Positions 18,141-27,017 of a stretch of DNA of 64,000 nt are shown here, one piece after another. Source of the stretch: Rhodobacterales bacterium. Its GTDB lineage: Bacteria; Pseudomonadota; Alphaproteobacteria; Rhodobacterales; Rhodobacteraceae. Positions within the stretch are counted from its first letter, which is position 1. Each line of letters opens with the position of its first letter. Under the pieces are notes generated by a model. It had not been told where the DNA came from and did not search any database. It worked only from the letters and a program-made list of their open reading frames with translations. Both the position numbers and the translations under genes were made by a program. The DNA lies in NCBI GenBank assembly GCA_002746935.1, contig PDRW01000022.1:1-64000 (forward strand), read 5' to 3'.

Positions 18141-18461
18141 CTACATCGCCTCGGAAATCCAGCTTTCCAGCGCGGCTTTCGGCGCGGCGCCGATCTTGTG
18201 CGATACGACCTGGCCGCCCTTGAACAGGAACAGGGTCGGGATGCCGCGCACGCCCATCATCGCGGGGGAGGCGGGGTTTTCGTCGACATTGACCTTGGCG
18301 ATCTTGACCTTGCCTTCGAATTGCGTGGCGAGTTCTTCGAGGGCGGGGCCGATCATCTTGCAGGGACCGCACCATTCGGCCCAGAAATCCACGACGACAG
18401 GTACATCGCTTTTGATCACTTCCTGTTCGAAGGTGTCGTCGGTCACGGTCACGGTGGTCAT
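18141..18461 (-). CDS. trxA: Thioredoxin TrxA
   Basis: A 106-residue cytoplasmic thioredoxin with the active site [14 protein letters not shown] (C-G-P-C), the cis-proline region [15 protein letters not shown] and the buried Asp in VVVDFW. It reduces protein disulfides with electrons from thioredoxin reductase. ATG 18459-18461 follows AAGGAG. It lies 33 bp after addA on the same strand, the order found in many alphaproteobacteria, and is followed by an intrinsic terminator. Confidence 0.97.
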   Translation of the reverse strand: MTTVTVTDDTFEQEVIKSDVPVVVDFWAEWCGPCKMIGPALEELATQFEGKVKIAKVNVDENPASPAMMGVRGIPTLFLFKGGQVVSHKIGAAPKAALESWISEAM

Positions 18462-18494
18462 ATCGGGCTCCTTGAATTTCTGGTTGAGCAGAAC

Positions 18495-21400
18495 CTAGGA
18501 ACCGTGTCTCTCCACGTCAAGGCGACTGAATGCGCGGGCCGCCACACCGGTTGGAAGGACTGTCAATTGCGCGGTTCTGGTCCAGAGGATCGCGGTCACG
18601 ATCGCGCGATCCGGATAGATTTCAGCGAGCGCCCGTTCATAGGTGCCCATCTGCCGCAGGATGCCCTCGGGCGTGGCTTCGGGCGTGGGGGGCAGGGTGC
18701 GGTTGGTCTTGAAATCCACCGCGGTCACCTTGTCCGGGGTGACGATCAGCCGGTCGATGATCCCGTGAATGCGCTGTGTGCCGGCGGCTGTGGAGACCGG
18801 CGCGGAGATTTCGACCTCGGCGAGGGTGCCGGGGGCGAAAAGCGGCGCAAGCTCGGGGGCGTCGAGCACATGGGCCGCTTCGGTGAGCAGCACGTCGGCT
18901 TCGGTTTCGGTGGCGGCATCCTCGCCATGGGCGAGCAGGGCGCGGGCGGTGTCAGGCCAGTCTTCGCGCGGGTAGCGGGGCAGAAATTCGAGCAACCGGT
19001 GCAGCTGGCGGCCATGCCGTTTCGCGGTGTCGCTGTCCTCGGGGTCCGGGGTCTCGTTTGGGGTTTCGTCCGGGGCAGGGACGATCTTGGCGCCGCCAAG
19101 GTCAGACGGCACGAGCGGGCGGGGAGGCGCCTCCGGCGCGGGCGCGGGGCGTTCGGCCCAGGCGGGAAGCGGCACTGTTTCCGCCTCGGGCGGCGTTTCG
19201 CGCGCGACCTCGCTTGCCCAGTCGCCGGTTTCATAGCGCTTGCCCTGCGCGCCGTTGAAATCGCAGGCCACACCGCCCGCGGCCTCCATCCCGGCTTCGG
19301 CGATGCGATACCAGCTATCGGCCTCGCCCGGCTTGCCCGCATCGCCCGCGGCGGCAATGATCAGCCAGCTTTCGGCCCGGGTCATGGCGACGTAGAGCAG
19401 ACGCATCGATTCTTCATGCTCACGCACGGCGCGGGCGTCGGCAGCGGTGGACAGAAGCGGCGGCGCCTCGGCCTTGGCGACCTTCCACGCCATGCCGCCG
19501 CCCGCCTCGATCAGCCGGTTGCGGTCGTTGGGACGGCGTTTGCCGGTGTCGGGCAGGATCACGATCGGCGCTTCGAGCCCCTTGGCGCCATGCACCGTCA
19601 TCACCCGTATCTGATCGGAGGCCGAATCCATCTGGCGTTTGATCTCCACCTCCTCGGCGGCGAGCCATGTAAGGAAGCCGGTGAGGCTCGGCACCTCGAT
19701 GCTTTCATAGGCAAGCGCCTGGGCGAGCAGCGCGTCGATCCCGTCTTCGGCTTCCGGCCCGAGCCGCGCGGTCAGACGTCTGCGGCCGTCGTGCCGGGTG
19801 AGGATCCGGTCGATGAGCTCGTAGGGCCGGAGGTAGTCGGCCACGTTGCGCAGGTCTTCGAGGCGGGTGCGGGCATCAGTGTGGCCGGACTTGCGGAGCA
19901 CGTTCCACAGGTAGCTTTTGCCGCGGCCATGGGCGAGGCGGAACAGCGCGTCTTCGTCGAGGCCGAAGAGCGGCGAGCGCAGGGCGGCGGCGAGCGAGAG
20001 GTCGTCTTCCGGCGTGGCGAGGAAGGAGAGAACGGCGGTCAGATCCTTCACGGCGAGTTCACCGCCGATCCGCAACCGGTCGGCCCCGGCGATCGGCAGA
20101 CCGCGGGCTTTGCAGGCGCGGATGATCTGGTGGAACAAATCGGACCGGCGGCGCACCAGCACCAGAACATCGCCGGGGGTGATCGGTCTGAAACCGCCCT
20201 CTTTTGTGCGTGGAATAGTGCCTGATTCGAGCATTCGAGCGATGATTTCGGCGATGTCGTTCGCGAGTGTCACCGGAGCATCGGTCGGGGCGAGCATGTC
20301 GACCGGATCGGTCCATTCGCCGGGTTCTTCGGTGGGTTGCTTTTCGACCACTGGCCAGAGGTCGACCCGCCCGGGGCGCGCATCGTCGAAGGGGATATGC
20401 TTGACCTCCCGCCCGAGGCCGGGGGCCTGCTCCAGCGCGTAATCGACGAAGCGCAGGATCGCCGGGGCGGAGCGGAAGGAATATTCCAGCTCGAGCCGGT
20501 GGAGCGTCGCGCCCACCTGACCGAAAGCCTGTTCGAACTGGTCCTGCATCCGGGTGAAGCCCGAGGGGTCGGCGCCCTGGAAGGAGTAGATCGACTGTTT
20601 CATGTCGCCGACCACGAACAGCGTGCGCGGGTGTTCCGAGCGGGCGCTTTCGCCGGTGGTGAACTCGCGGGCGAGGCTTTCGATCACCCGCCATTGGTCG
20701 GGCGAGGTGTCCTGCGCTTCGTCGACGAGTATGTGGTCGATGCCGCCGTCGAGCCGGTAGAGCACCCAAGCCGCGAGGCCGGGATCGTTGAGCAGGGCGC
20801 CGGCGCGCAGGATCAGATCGTCGAAATCGAGCCAGCCGCGGGCCTGTTTGCGCGCCTCGTATTCGGTCACGAAGGGGTGGGCGAAACGGTGCAGCGCAAG
20901 GGTCTTGCGGGCGGCGTCGAGGGCGAGGCGGCGGGGCCGTGCGGCTTCGATCCGGGCCATGAACCCGTCGAGCGCGGTCATCAGGGAGGCGGCGGCGCCG
21001 TCGCGGGTCGCCTTGGTGGGAAAAGACCCTATCTTTGCGGAAAACGGCTGTTTTGCGCCGCTTCCGGTGAGGAAAACGCTCTCAAACGTGGGCAGCGTGG
21101 CAATCGTCAGGGCGCTCGCGCCGATCCCGGCGAGCTTCGCGGCGGCTTTCTGTTCGCTCGCCGAGCCGGTGGCGAGCAGGGCACGCAGATCCGCGATCAG
21201 CTTCGCGTCGCCGGGGGCGAAGGCGAGCTCTGCCAGCGCCGTCTCGTCGAAACCAGGGGCAAGGTCGAAGCGGTGCCAGATGTCGGCCTTGGACGACGCG
21301 GTGAAGAAGCCGCCGCGGTTCCGGGTGATTTCCGCGGTGAGCGTGGTGAAATCCTGATCGGTGAAAAAGCGGGCGAGACCGTCGAGGGCGGGACGGTTCG

Positions 21401-21890
21401 GGCCCATGGCCATATCGTCGAGGATCTCGGCCTGAAGGAGCTTCGCGGAGCGGTCGTCCATCTCCTGAAACTGCGGGCTCACGCCGGCTTCGAGCGGGAA
21501 CCGCCTCAGGATCGCGCCGCAGAAGGAATGGATGGTCTGGATCTTGAGCCCACCCGGGGTTTCGATGGCGGCGGCAAACAGCCGCCGGGCCTGCGCGAGA
21601 TCGGCAATATCAGTGACGCCGAGGTCGTCGAGTGCCTCGTGCAACTTGGCGGCGGGCATCATTGCCCATTCACCGAGCGTGCCGAACAGCCGGTTCTGCA
21701 TCTCGCTGGCGGCGGCCTTGGTGTAGGTGAGGCACAGGATGTTCTGCGGCGAGACCCCGGTGAGCAGCAGCCGGGCGACGCGGTTGGTGAGCACGCGGGT
21801 CTTGCCGGAGCCGGCATTGGCGGAGAGCCAGGTGTTGGCGCCGGGGTCGGCGGCTTCGATCTGGCGCAGCGTGGCGTCGTCGTGGCTCAT
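18495..21890 (-). CDS. addA: AddA, helicase-nuclease subunit of the AddAB complex
   Basis: AddAB resects double-strand breaks for RecA-dependent repair and replaces RecBCD in alphaproteobacteria. The 1131-residue product has a UvrD-type helicase: Walker A in LSANAGSGKTRVLTNRVARLLL, CLTYTKAAASEM (motif Ia), HILVDEAQDTSPDQW (motif II), FVVGDMKQSIYSFQGADP (motif III), MTVHGAKGLEAPIVIL (motif V) and LLYVAMTRAESWL (motif VI). The C-terminal RecB-type nuclease shows GIIDRLIVTPDKVTAVDFKTN. The start ATG 21888-21890 overlaps the addB stop (ATGA); the frame is open further upstream but inside addB. Second to last gene of the operon. Confidence 0.95.
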   Translation of the reverse strand: MSHDDATLRQIEAADPGANTWLSANAGSGKTRVLTNRVARLLLTGVSPQNILCLTYTKAAASEMQNRLFGTLGEWAMMPAAKLHEALDDLGVTDIADLAQARRLFAAAIETPGGLKIQTIHSFCGAILRRFPLEAGVSPQFQEMDDRSAKLLQAEILDDMAMGPNRPALDGLARFFTDQDFTTLTAEITRNRGGFFTASSKADIWHRFDLAPGFDETALAELAFAPGDAKLIADLRALLATGSASEQKAAAKLAGIGASALTIATLPTFESVFLTGSGAKQPFSAKIGSFPTKATRDGAAASLMTALDGFMARIEAARPRRLALDAARKTLALHRFAHPFVTEYEARKQARGWLDFDDLILRAGALLNDPGLAAWVLYRLDGGIDHILVDEAQDTSPDQWRVIESLAREFTTGESARSEHPRTLFVVGDMKQSIYSFQGADPSGFTRMQDQFEQAFGQVGATLHRLELEYSFRSAPAILRFVDYALEQAPGLGREVKHIPFDDARPGRVDLWPVVEKQPTEEPGEWTDPVDMLAPTDAPVTLANDIAEIIARMLESGTIPRTKEGGFRPITPGDVLVLVRRRSDLFHQIIRACKARGLPIAGADRLRIGGELAVKDLTAVLSFLATPEDDLSLAAALRSPLFGLDEDALFRLAHGRGKSYLWNVLRKSGHTDARTRLEDLRNVADYLRPYELIDRILTRHDGRRRLTARLGPEAEDGIDALLAQALAYESIEVPSLTGFLTWLAAEEVEIKRQMDSASDQIRVMTVHGAKGLEAPIVILPDTGKRRPNDRNRLIEAGGGMAWKVAKAEAPPLLSTAADARAVREHEESMRLLYVAMTRAESWLIIAAAGDAGKPGEADSWYRIAEAGMEAAGGVACDFNGAQGKRYETGDWASEVARETPPEAETVPLPAWAERPAPAPEAPPRPLVPSDLGGAKIVPAPDETPNETPDPEDSDTAKRHGRQLHRLLEFLPRYPREDWPDTARALLAHGEDAATETEADVLLTEAAHVLDAPELAPLFAPGTLAEVEISAPVSTAAGTQRIHGIIDRLIVTPDKVTAVDFKTNRTLPPTPEATPEGILRQMGTYERALAEIYPDRAIVTAILWTRTAQLTVLPTGVAARAFSRLDVERHGS

Positions 21891-24826
21891 TCGCCGACCT
21901 CCCTTGCGTCGGGCGGGGTGGAGAGATCCCATTCGCCGAAGCGGGAGAGATGATCGTAATCGCCCGCGAAGCTTTGTTTTTCGGGCATCCGGCGGGCGGT
22001 ATAACCCTGCGCCCGGGTGTGATAGGCGCGGATCAGGGTTTGCAGATCGTTGCCGGTGGCGGCCACATCCTCCGGCGCGACCGGCATCGGCTCGAACCTC
22101 GTGTTGGCGCCGAGGCCGATATAGGCCACCTGCATCACCGGCGCGGGGGCGAGGTCGGCGAAGCCGCCGGCCTCGGCGATCACCGCTTCGAGCAAAAGCT
22201 GTTTGTCGAACAGCTGTTGCTGTTTTTTCGTGGGGATCGTGCCGGTCTTGTAATCGTAGATGTAAAGCGCGCCTTCCGCGCTGCGGTCGATCCGGTCGGC
22301 GCTCGCGGTGAGGGTGAAATCGACACTGTTCAGGCGGAACTTGCCCCTTGCTTCGGTGGCCGCCGGGGTCGCGCGGGTGCGTCTCGCGGCTTCGTCGGCG
22401 AGGAAGCCATCGGCGATGCGGGCGAGTTTGGCGAGCCAGAGCACACGGGCGGCGGGCCAGGGGGCGCGGTCTTCGAGCACTGCCTCTGCCACCGCCATCA
22501 ACCTCTCCCGGGCGTCGCGCGGGTCTTCGCCGCTCGGGGTCTCGTTGACAAAACGCTCCATGACCTCATGCAGGATCGTCCCGCGGGAGGGCGCGTCGGG
22601 CGAGGGGTTGAGCGGCCAGAGCGGGGTGAGGCCGAGCACCTTTTCGGCATAGATCGCGTAAGGATCGCGGACGAGTTTGGCGATCCGGGTGACGGAGAGC
22701 TGTTTCGGCCGCGCGTTCAGCGGCGGGCGCGGCGAGGGCCGCGGGGCCGGGTCGATGCGTGTCACCGCTTCGAGGGCATTGGCGCTGGCGAGCCAGTTGG
22801 CACCCCGGGCGCGCATGGCCTCGAGCGCGGCCTTGCCGTCTTCGGACATGCCGTGCATCAGATTGGTGAGCCGGTTCAGCCAGCGCGACGGCACGGTTTC
22901 GCTTTCGTCGTTGCGGATGGCGCGGGTGAGCACCACCTCGCGCACCGCAATCGCCTGCTGGAAGTCATGCGCCGAAAGGCCGATGCGCCTTTCGGGCAGC
23001 AACAGGCCCGCATCGTGGCGCATCCGGCGGTTCATCCAGGGGTCGGGGGTGGGCAGTTCCGGCCAGGTGCCGTCGTTGAGGCCGGCGAGAATCACCCTGT
23101 CGACACCCTGCACCCGCGCCTCCAGCGTGCCCCAGATCTGCACCAGCGGATGCGGCGCGATCGGGTCGCGCACCTCGCCCTTTTGCAGGATCGCGGCGAA
23201 GAGGTCGCGGAAATCGGCCTGGGTATAGTGGCCGCCGAAACCGGCCTCGCGGTGCAGCTCATCGGTGATGCGCCGGGCTTCACGGCCGGCCGCTTTCTCC
23301 CACAGGGCGCCGCTTCCGTCGCCTGTCGGTCCGGCGGCGAAGCGTTCGGCAAGGGCGAGGGTTCGGGTGACGTGATCTTGCAGCGCCCGGGTGCCGCCCT
23401 CGGCAAGGGTGTCGAGCAGCGGCGCGAGCCATTCGGTCCAGGCGCGCCGGGCGTCGTCCCTGGCCCAGGCGCGGAGACGTTCAGACGTCGGATAGGGCAT
23501 GTCGCGGCGGAGCGCTTCGAGTTCGAGGTCGCGTGTGTGGCGCAGATGTTCGCCGCGGGCGTGGGAGCCGGTGTTGGTGAGCGGATGTTTCAGGAGCGCC
23601 AGCAGCGCCGGGGCGGTGAGCCGGGTGCCGGTGAGATCGGCCACCTGCCGCAAAAGACGCCCCGGCGGGGTGAGCGGCAGCGGGCGGCCGGCGGAATCGT
23701 CGGGCTCGATGCCCCAACGGTCGAGCGCGGCGGTGACTTGCCGGGTGAGCCCGCGGTCGGGGGTGATGAGCGCGGTGGCGGTGCCGCGTTCCACCGCGTC
23801 GCGCAGCACGAGTGCAATCGTGGCGGCCTCGGCGCGGGGGCCAGGTGCTTCGATGAGGGTGAGACCGGCGGCGGCTTCGGCCACGCCCTTGAAGGCGGGG
23901 CCTTCGGCCTGCCAGCGGTCGGTGACCGGGGCGGGGCGCAGCGCCAGCGAAACCAGCGCATTGCGGCGCGGATTGACCGGCGCGATGTCGATCCACGGGC
24001 GCAACTCGCCCGGCCCGGTGCCCAGCGCCTTCAGCAGTTTTGCGAAGCGGAACTGCGGGTGATCCTCCACCGGCATGCCGTCGTCCTGCCACAACCGGTC
24101 CCAGACATCGGCTGGCTGATCGGTGTCGAACCCCGGCAGGATCACCGCGCCTTGCGGCAGTTGCGCGACGGCCTGCATCAGCAGGGCGGTGGCGCCGCGC
24201 GAGCCGGTGGAGCCGACCATGAGCACCGGGTCTTCGGGCGGCGTGTCGCGCCAAAGCCGCACCAGCCGCTCGATCACCCGGCGTTGGCGGGCCTCCAGAT
24301 CGGGCGGCTCGCCGCTTGCCTCACCAAAGAACCGTTCGACCACGTCGAGAAAGGTGAGGCTGCGCTGCCAGTGGCCGGAGAGATCGCTGACATCGAGGCC
24401 ACGGATGCGGTCGGGGTCGATCCCTTCGCCCTGCATTTCGTCGACAAGACTCGCGAGGCTGTCGGCGAGGCTGTAGATCGCGGCGCGCGGGGCGAGGTCG
24501 GGCTGGCGGTCGAGCAATCGGGCAACGAGTTCGGCGAGTTCCAGACGGCGCCGCAGTGGCGAGACCGCGGGGGGCAGGTCGGCGAAAGCGGCGTCGCGTC
24601 CGAGATCGGTCACAAGGCGGATGCGGGGCAAGAGCCGGGCCGAGCCGGTGTCGAACAATGCGGCGAGGCGGCGTTGCATCCGGCGGGTGTTGACGTAGAG
24701 CGTGACCCGGGCGAGGGCTTCGGGGGGGTGGCCCTGCATCCGGGCGATAAGCCCGTCGACCACGGCTTTCGGATAGTCGACGCCGGGGGGGAGGGCGAAG
24801 AGCCGCGGGGTTGTGGGGTCAAACAT
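21887..24826 (-). CDS. addB: AddB, second subunit of the AddAB helicase-nuclease
   Basis: The 979-residue protein is the partner of AddA. It begins MFDPTTPRLFALPPGVDYPKAVVDGLIARM, as alphaproteobacterial AddB proteins do, and ends in a nuclease domain with FTLTASADRIDRSAEGALYIYDYKTGTIPT (D-x-K motif) and VTRIAKLVRDPYAIYAEKVLGL before it. The helicase-like middle lacks a clear Walker A, as expected for AddB. ATG 24824-24826 has GGAG directly upstream and overlaps the stop of the nucleotidyltransferase gene by eight bases; addA follows with an ATGA overlap. The subunits are thus translated in fixed order. Confidence 0.93.
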   Translation of the reverse strand: MFDPTTPRLFALPPGVDYPKAVVDGLIARMQGHPPEALARVTLYVNTRRMQRRLAALFDTGSARLLPRIRLVTDLGRDAAFADLPPAVSPLRRRLELAELVARLLDRQPDLAPRAAIYSLADSLASLVDEMQGEGIDPDRIRGLDVSDLSGHWQRSLTFLDVVERFFGEASGEPPDLEARQRRVIERLVRLWRDTPPEDPVLMVGSTGSRGATALLMQAVAQLPQGAVILPGFDTDQPADVWDRLWQDDGMPVEDHPQFRFAKLLKALGTGPGELRPWIDIAPVNPRRNALVSLALRPAPVTDRWQAEGPAFKGVAEAAAGLTLIEAPGPRAEAATIALVLRDAVERGTATALITPDRGLTRQVTAALDRWGIEPDDSAGRPLPLTPPGRLLRQVADLTGTRLTAPALLALLKHPLTNTGSHARGEHLRHTRDLELEALRRDMPYPTSERLRAWARDDARRAWTEWLAPLLDTLAEGGTRALQDHVTRTLALAERFAAGPTGDGSGALWEKAAGREARRITDELHREAGFGGHYTQADFRDLFAAILQKGEVRDPIAPHPLVQIWGTLEARVQGVDRVILAGLNDGTWPELPTPDPWMNRRMRHDAGLLLPERRIGLSAHDFQQAIAVREVVLTRAIRNDESETVPSRWLNRLTNLMHGMSEDGKAALEAMRARGANWLASANALEAVTRIDPAPRPSPRPPLNARPKQLSVTRIAKLVRDPYAIYAEKVLGLTPLWPLNPSPDAPSRGTILHEVMERFVNETPSGEDPRDARERLMAVAEAVLEDRAPWPAARVLWLAKLARIADGFLADEAARRTRATPAATEARGKFRLNSVDFTLTASADRIDRSAEGALYIYDYKTGTIPTKKQQQLFDKQLLLEAVIAEAGGFADLAPAPVMQVAYIGLGANTRFEPMPVAPEDVAATGNDLQTLIRAYHTRAQGYTARRMPEKQSFAGDYDHLSRFGEWDLSTPPDAREVGE

Positions 24827-25508
24827 CTCCGGTCTCCGCGAGCATCGCTTCGGCCGCGGCAATACCGCCGGGATGGCCCACATCGCACCAGCCGCCATTG
24901 TGCAGCGTGCCGAACAGGCGGCCACGCGCGGCGATCTCGTCCCAGATCTTGTTCACCGAAAACACCTCCTCCTCCACCGCGCCGAGCCCATCGGTGCGCA
25001 GGATCTGCGCCCCAAGGTAGACGAGGCCCGGCCCCCGTTCCAGCTGCCCGCCGGGGGTGAGGTGGAAATCGCCCGCGCCCTTGTGGCCGGTCGCCTTCGC
25101 GCGGGGCAGGAGCAGCAGGAGCGCGTCCATTTTCCGGGGCTCCCACGCGGCGGCGAGTTCGTTGAAAGGGTTGGCCCCGGTCCAGACGGCATCGGCGTTA
25201 ATGGTGAAAACCGGGTCGGGCCCGAGAAGCGGCAGGGCGTGTTTGAGGCCGCCGCCGGTTTCGAGCAGGCAATGGGTTTCGTGCGACAGCCTCACCCCGC
25301 GCCGCAGGAGATGCGGGGCGAGCTGGTCCGCAAGGTAGTGCAGATTGGCGACGCGGTGGGGGACCGCGGCGGCGTCGGCAAGGTCGAGCGCATGGTCGAT
25401 GAGCGCTTTGCCCGCGACCTCGATCAGCGGTTTCGGCCGGTTGGCGGTCAGCGCCCCCATGCGCGTGCCGCGCCCGGCGGCGAAGATCATCACGGTTTCG
25501 GGGGGCAT
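24819..25508 (-). CDS. murU: MurU-like N-acetylmuramate-1-phosphate uridylyltransferase
   Basis: A 229-residue sugar-phosphate nucleotidyltransferase with VMIFAAGRGTRMGALTANRPKPLIEVAGKALIDHAL, the signature G-x-G-T-R-x(8-10)-P-K-P. HCLLETGGGLKHALPLLG and FTINADAVWTG follow, as in MurU. In Pseudomonas putida MurU and AmgK send recycled MurNAc back to UDP-MurNAc and by-pass fosfomycin-sensitive synthesis. The neighbouring kinase gene, overlapping by 19 bp, is AmgK-like, which supports this assignment over a generic GlmU-type enzyme. ATG 25506-25508 starts MPPETVMIFAAGRGT. Confidence 0.85.
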   Translation of the reverse strand: MPPETVMIFAAGRGTRMGALTANRPKPLIEVAGKALIDHALDLADAAAVPHRVANLHYLADQLAPHLLRRGVRLSHETHCLLETGGGLKHALPLLGPDPVFTINADAVWTGANPFNELAAAWEPRKMDALLLLLPRAKATGHKGAGDFHLTPGGQLERGPGLVYLGAQILRTDGLGAVEEEVFSVNKIWDEIAARGRLFGTLHNGGWCDVGHPGGIAAAEAMLAETGDV

Positions 25509-26494
25509 GCGTGTCTGAGCCTTGCGATGGCGTCGGGGGTTGGGGGTGGCAGATCGGCCAGAAGGCGCGTTTTCAGGCGGGTTAGAGACGGGTGCTGAAG
25601 GTCTTGCACCATCAGCGCCCAGGTGTGCGGCAAATGGTCGAGATAGCCGGGCTTGCCGTGATCCAGCGCAAGGCGGGCAAACACGCCGAGGATGCGCAGG
25701 TTGCGTTGCACCGCGAGGAGGGCCCAGGCGCTTTCCGGTTCGATGCCCGTTGCGGCGCGGTAGCGGGTCTGCATCGCGGCCGTGGTCTCGGGGGCGACGG
25801 TGCGGCGGGCGTCGCGGGCGAGCGAGACCAGATCGTAGAGCGGATGGGTGAGGCCCGCGTCCTGGAAGTCGATCAGACCGATGCGCGCGGGGCCTTTGCG
25901 GGCGGGGAGCCAGAACAGGTTGCCGGCGTGGAAATCCCGCAAGGCGAGGACCGGCGTCCAGGGCGGCAGCGCCGCAAAGGCCTCCACGAGCCGTGCCTGC
26001 ATGTCGGCGCATTGGTCCGGCGCGGTTTTGCCGGTGAGCGCGGGGAGGTAGCTGTCATAGGCGAGGGCGGATTGCGCGACGAGCACGGCCGGTCCGAGGT
26101 CGGGCGCCTGCGGCGGGGGCTGGCGGTGGAGGGCAATCAGCGTGTCGGTGGCGGCGAGGAACACTTCGGTCTCGCGGGTCGGGTCGGCTGTGAGCACTTC
26201 GGGGAAGCGTGTGTCACCGAAGTCTTCGAGCAGCATCAGGCCCCGCGAAAGATCGTGGGCGAGGATGCGCGGGGCAGAAAGACCGCAGGCACGGAGATGT
26301 TCGGCGACCGCGATGAAACGCCGGGTAGATGAGCCGGCATCCGGGGCGTCCATCAGAATGGCGGTCTGGCCCCGGTTTTGCAGCCGCTCGTATCGGCGGC
26401 TCGACGCGTCGCCCGCGATCGGCGTCCGGCGGGCCTCGCCCCAGCCTGCGCCCGCCAGGAAACGGGCGATGGCCTCAGCACGGTCAGAACGCAT
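25490..26494 (-). CDS. amgK: AmgK-like aminosugar (MurNAc/GlcNAc) anomeric kinase
   Basis: The 334-residue protein is of the aminoglycoside-phosphotransferase fold: GDASSRRYERL near the N-terminus, LMLLEDFGDTRF, the catalytic loop LALRDFHAGNLFWL (H-x-D replaced by R-D-F-H-A-G-N as in AmgK) and the metal motif GLIDFQDAGLTHPLYDL. AmgK phosphorylates MurNAc or GlcNAc at C1, feeding MurU in the anabolic recycling route. It overlaps tsaE by 11 bp and murU by 19 bp. ATG 26492-26494 is preferred; an in-frame TTG 12 bases upstream is possible. The substrate is inferred from context and family. Confidence 0.85.
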   Translation of the reverse strand: MRSDRAEAIARFLAGAGWGEARRTPIAGDASSRRYERLQNRGQTAILMDAPDAGSSTRRFIAVAEHLRACGLSAPRILAHDLSRGLMLLEDFGDTRFPEVLTADPTRETEVFLAATDTLIALHRQPPPQAPDLGPAVLVAQSALAYDSYLPALTGKTAPDQCADMQARLVEAFAALPPWTPVLALRDFHAGNLFWLPARKGPARIGLIDFQDAGLTHPLYDLVSLARDARRTVAPETTAAMQTRYRAATGIEPESAWALLAVQRNLRILGVFARLALDHGKPGYLDHLPHTWALMVQDLQHPSLTRLKTRLLADLPPPTPDAIARLRHACPPKP

Positions 26495-26972
26495 CGAGGC
26501 CTGCAAGCCTTTCCCCCCAGGCAGGATCGCTGGAGCGCGCGTCGACCACGCGGGCCTCGGCGGTTTCGCCGGGGGCGAAACTCAGAGTCAAAGCGCCTGG
26601 CGGGAGGAGGTCGCCCAGACGGTCAGGCCATTCGACGAGGCTGACGGCCTCTGTAAAGGCGTCCATGAGGCCCAGCTCTTCTACTTCGGTCGGGTGGGTC
26701 AGCCTGTAGAGATCGGCGTGCCAGATCTCGATCTCGCCGCTGTCATAGGTCTGGACGAGGGTAAATGTGGGTGAGGGCACGTCTTCCACCCGGGCGCCGT
26801 CGCGCGCAAGCCGGGCCTGGATCAGGGCGCGGGCGAAGTGGGTCTTGCCGGCGCCGATCTGGCCTTCGAGCAAGAGGACATCGCCTTCGCCGAGCCTCGG
26901 GGCCAGCGCGGCGGCGAAGCGCGCGGTGGCCTCGGGGGAGGCGAAGGTGAAACGGTGGAGTGGAGCGGTCAT
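26484..26972 (-). CDS. tsaE: TsaE, ATPase of the tRNA t6A modification pathway
   Basis: TsaE works with TsaB and TsaD to add threonylcarbamoyl to A37 of ANN-decoding tRNAs. The 162-residue protein has the P-loop LEGQIGAGKTHFARALI, then VPSPTFTLVQTYDSGEIEIWHADLYRL and LVEWPDRLGDLLP, all standard for the family. ATG 26970-26972 begins MTAPLHRFTFASPEATARFA. It lies 45 bp after the DivL-like gene and overlaps amgK, placing it second in the minus-strand unit. Confidence 0.95.
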   Translation of the reverse strand: MTAPLHRFTFASPEATARFAAALAPRLGEGDVLLLEGQIGAGKTHFARALIQARLARDGARVEDVPSPTFTLVQTYDSGEIEIWHADLYRLTHPTEVEELGLMDAFTEAVSLVEWPDRLGDLLPPGALTLSFAPGETAEARVVDARSSDPAWGERLAGLDAF

Positions 26973-27017
26973 TGGCTCAGTTTACACGAGCCGTATCCGG
27001 CTGGAAACGGCCGAAAG

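Noticed and set aside
18198-20225. 675-codon open frame antisense to addA
   Set aside because: Shadow of addA codon bias; Gly/Ala/Val-rich without recognisable domains.
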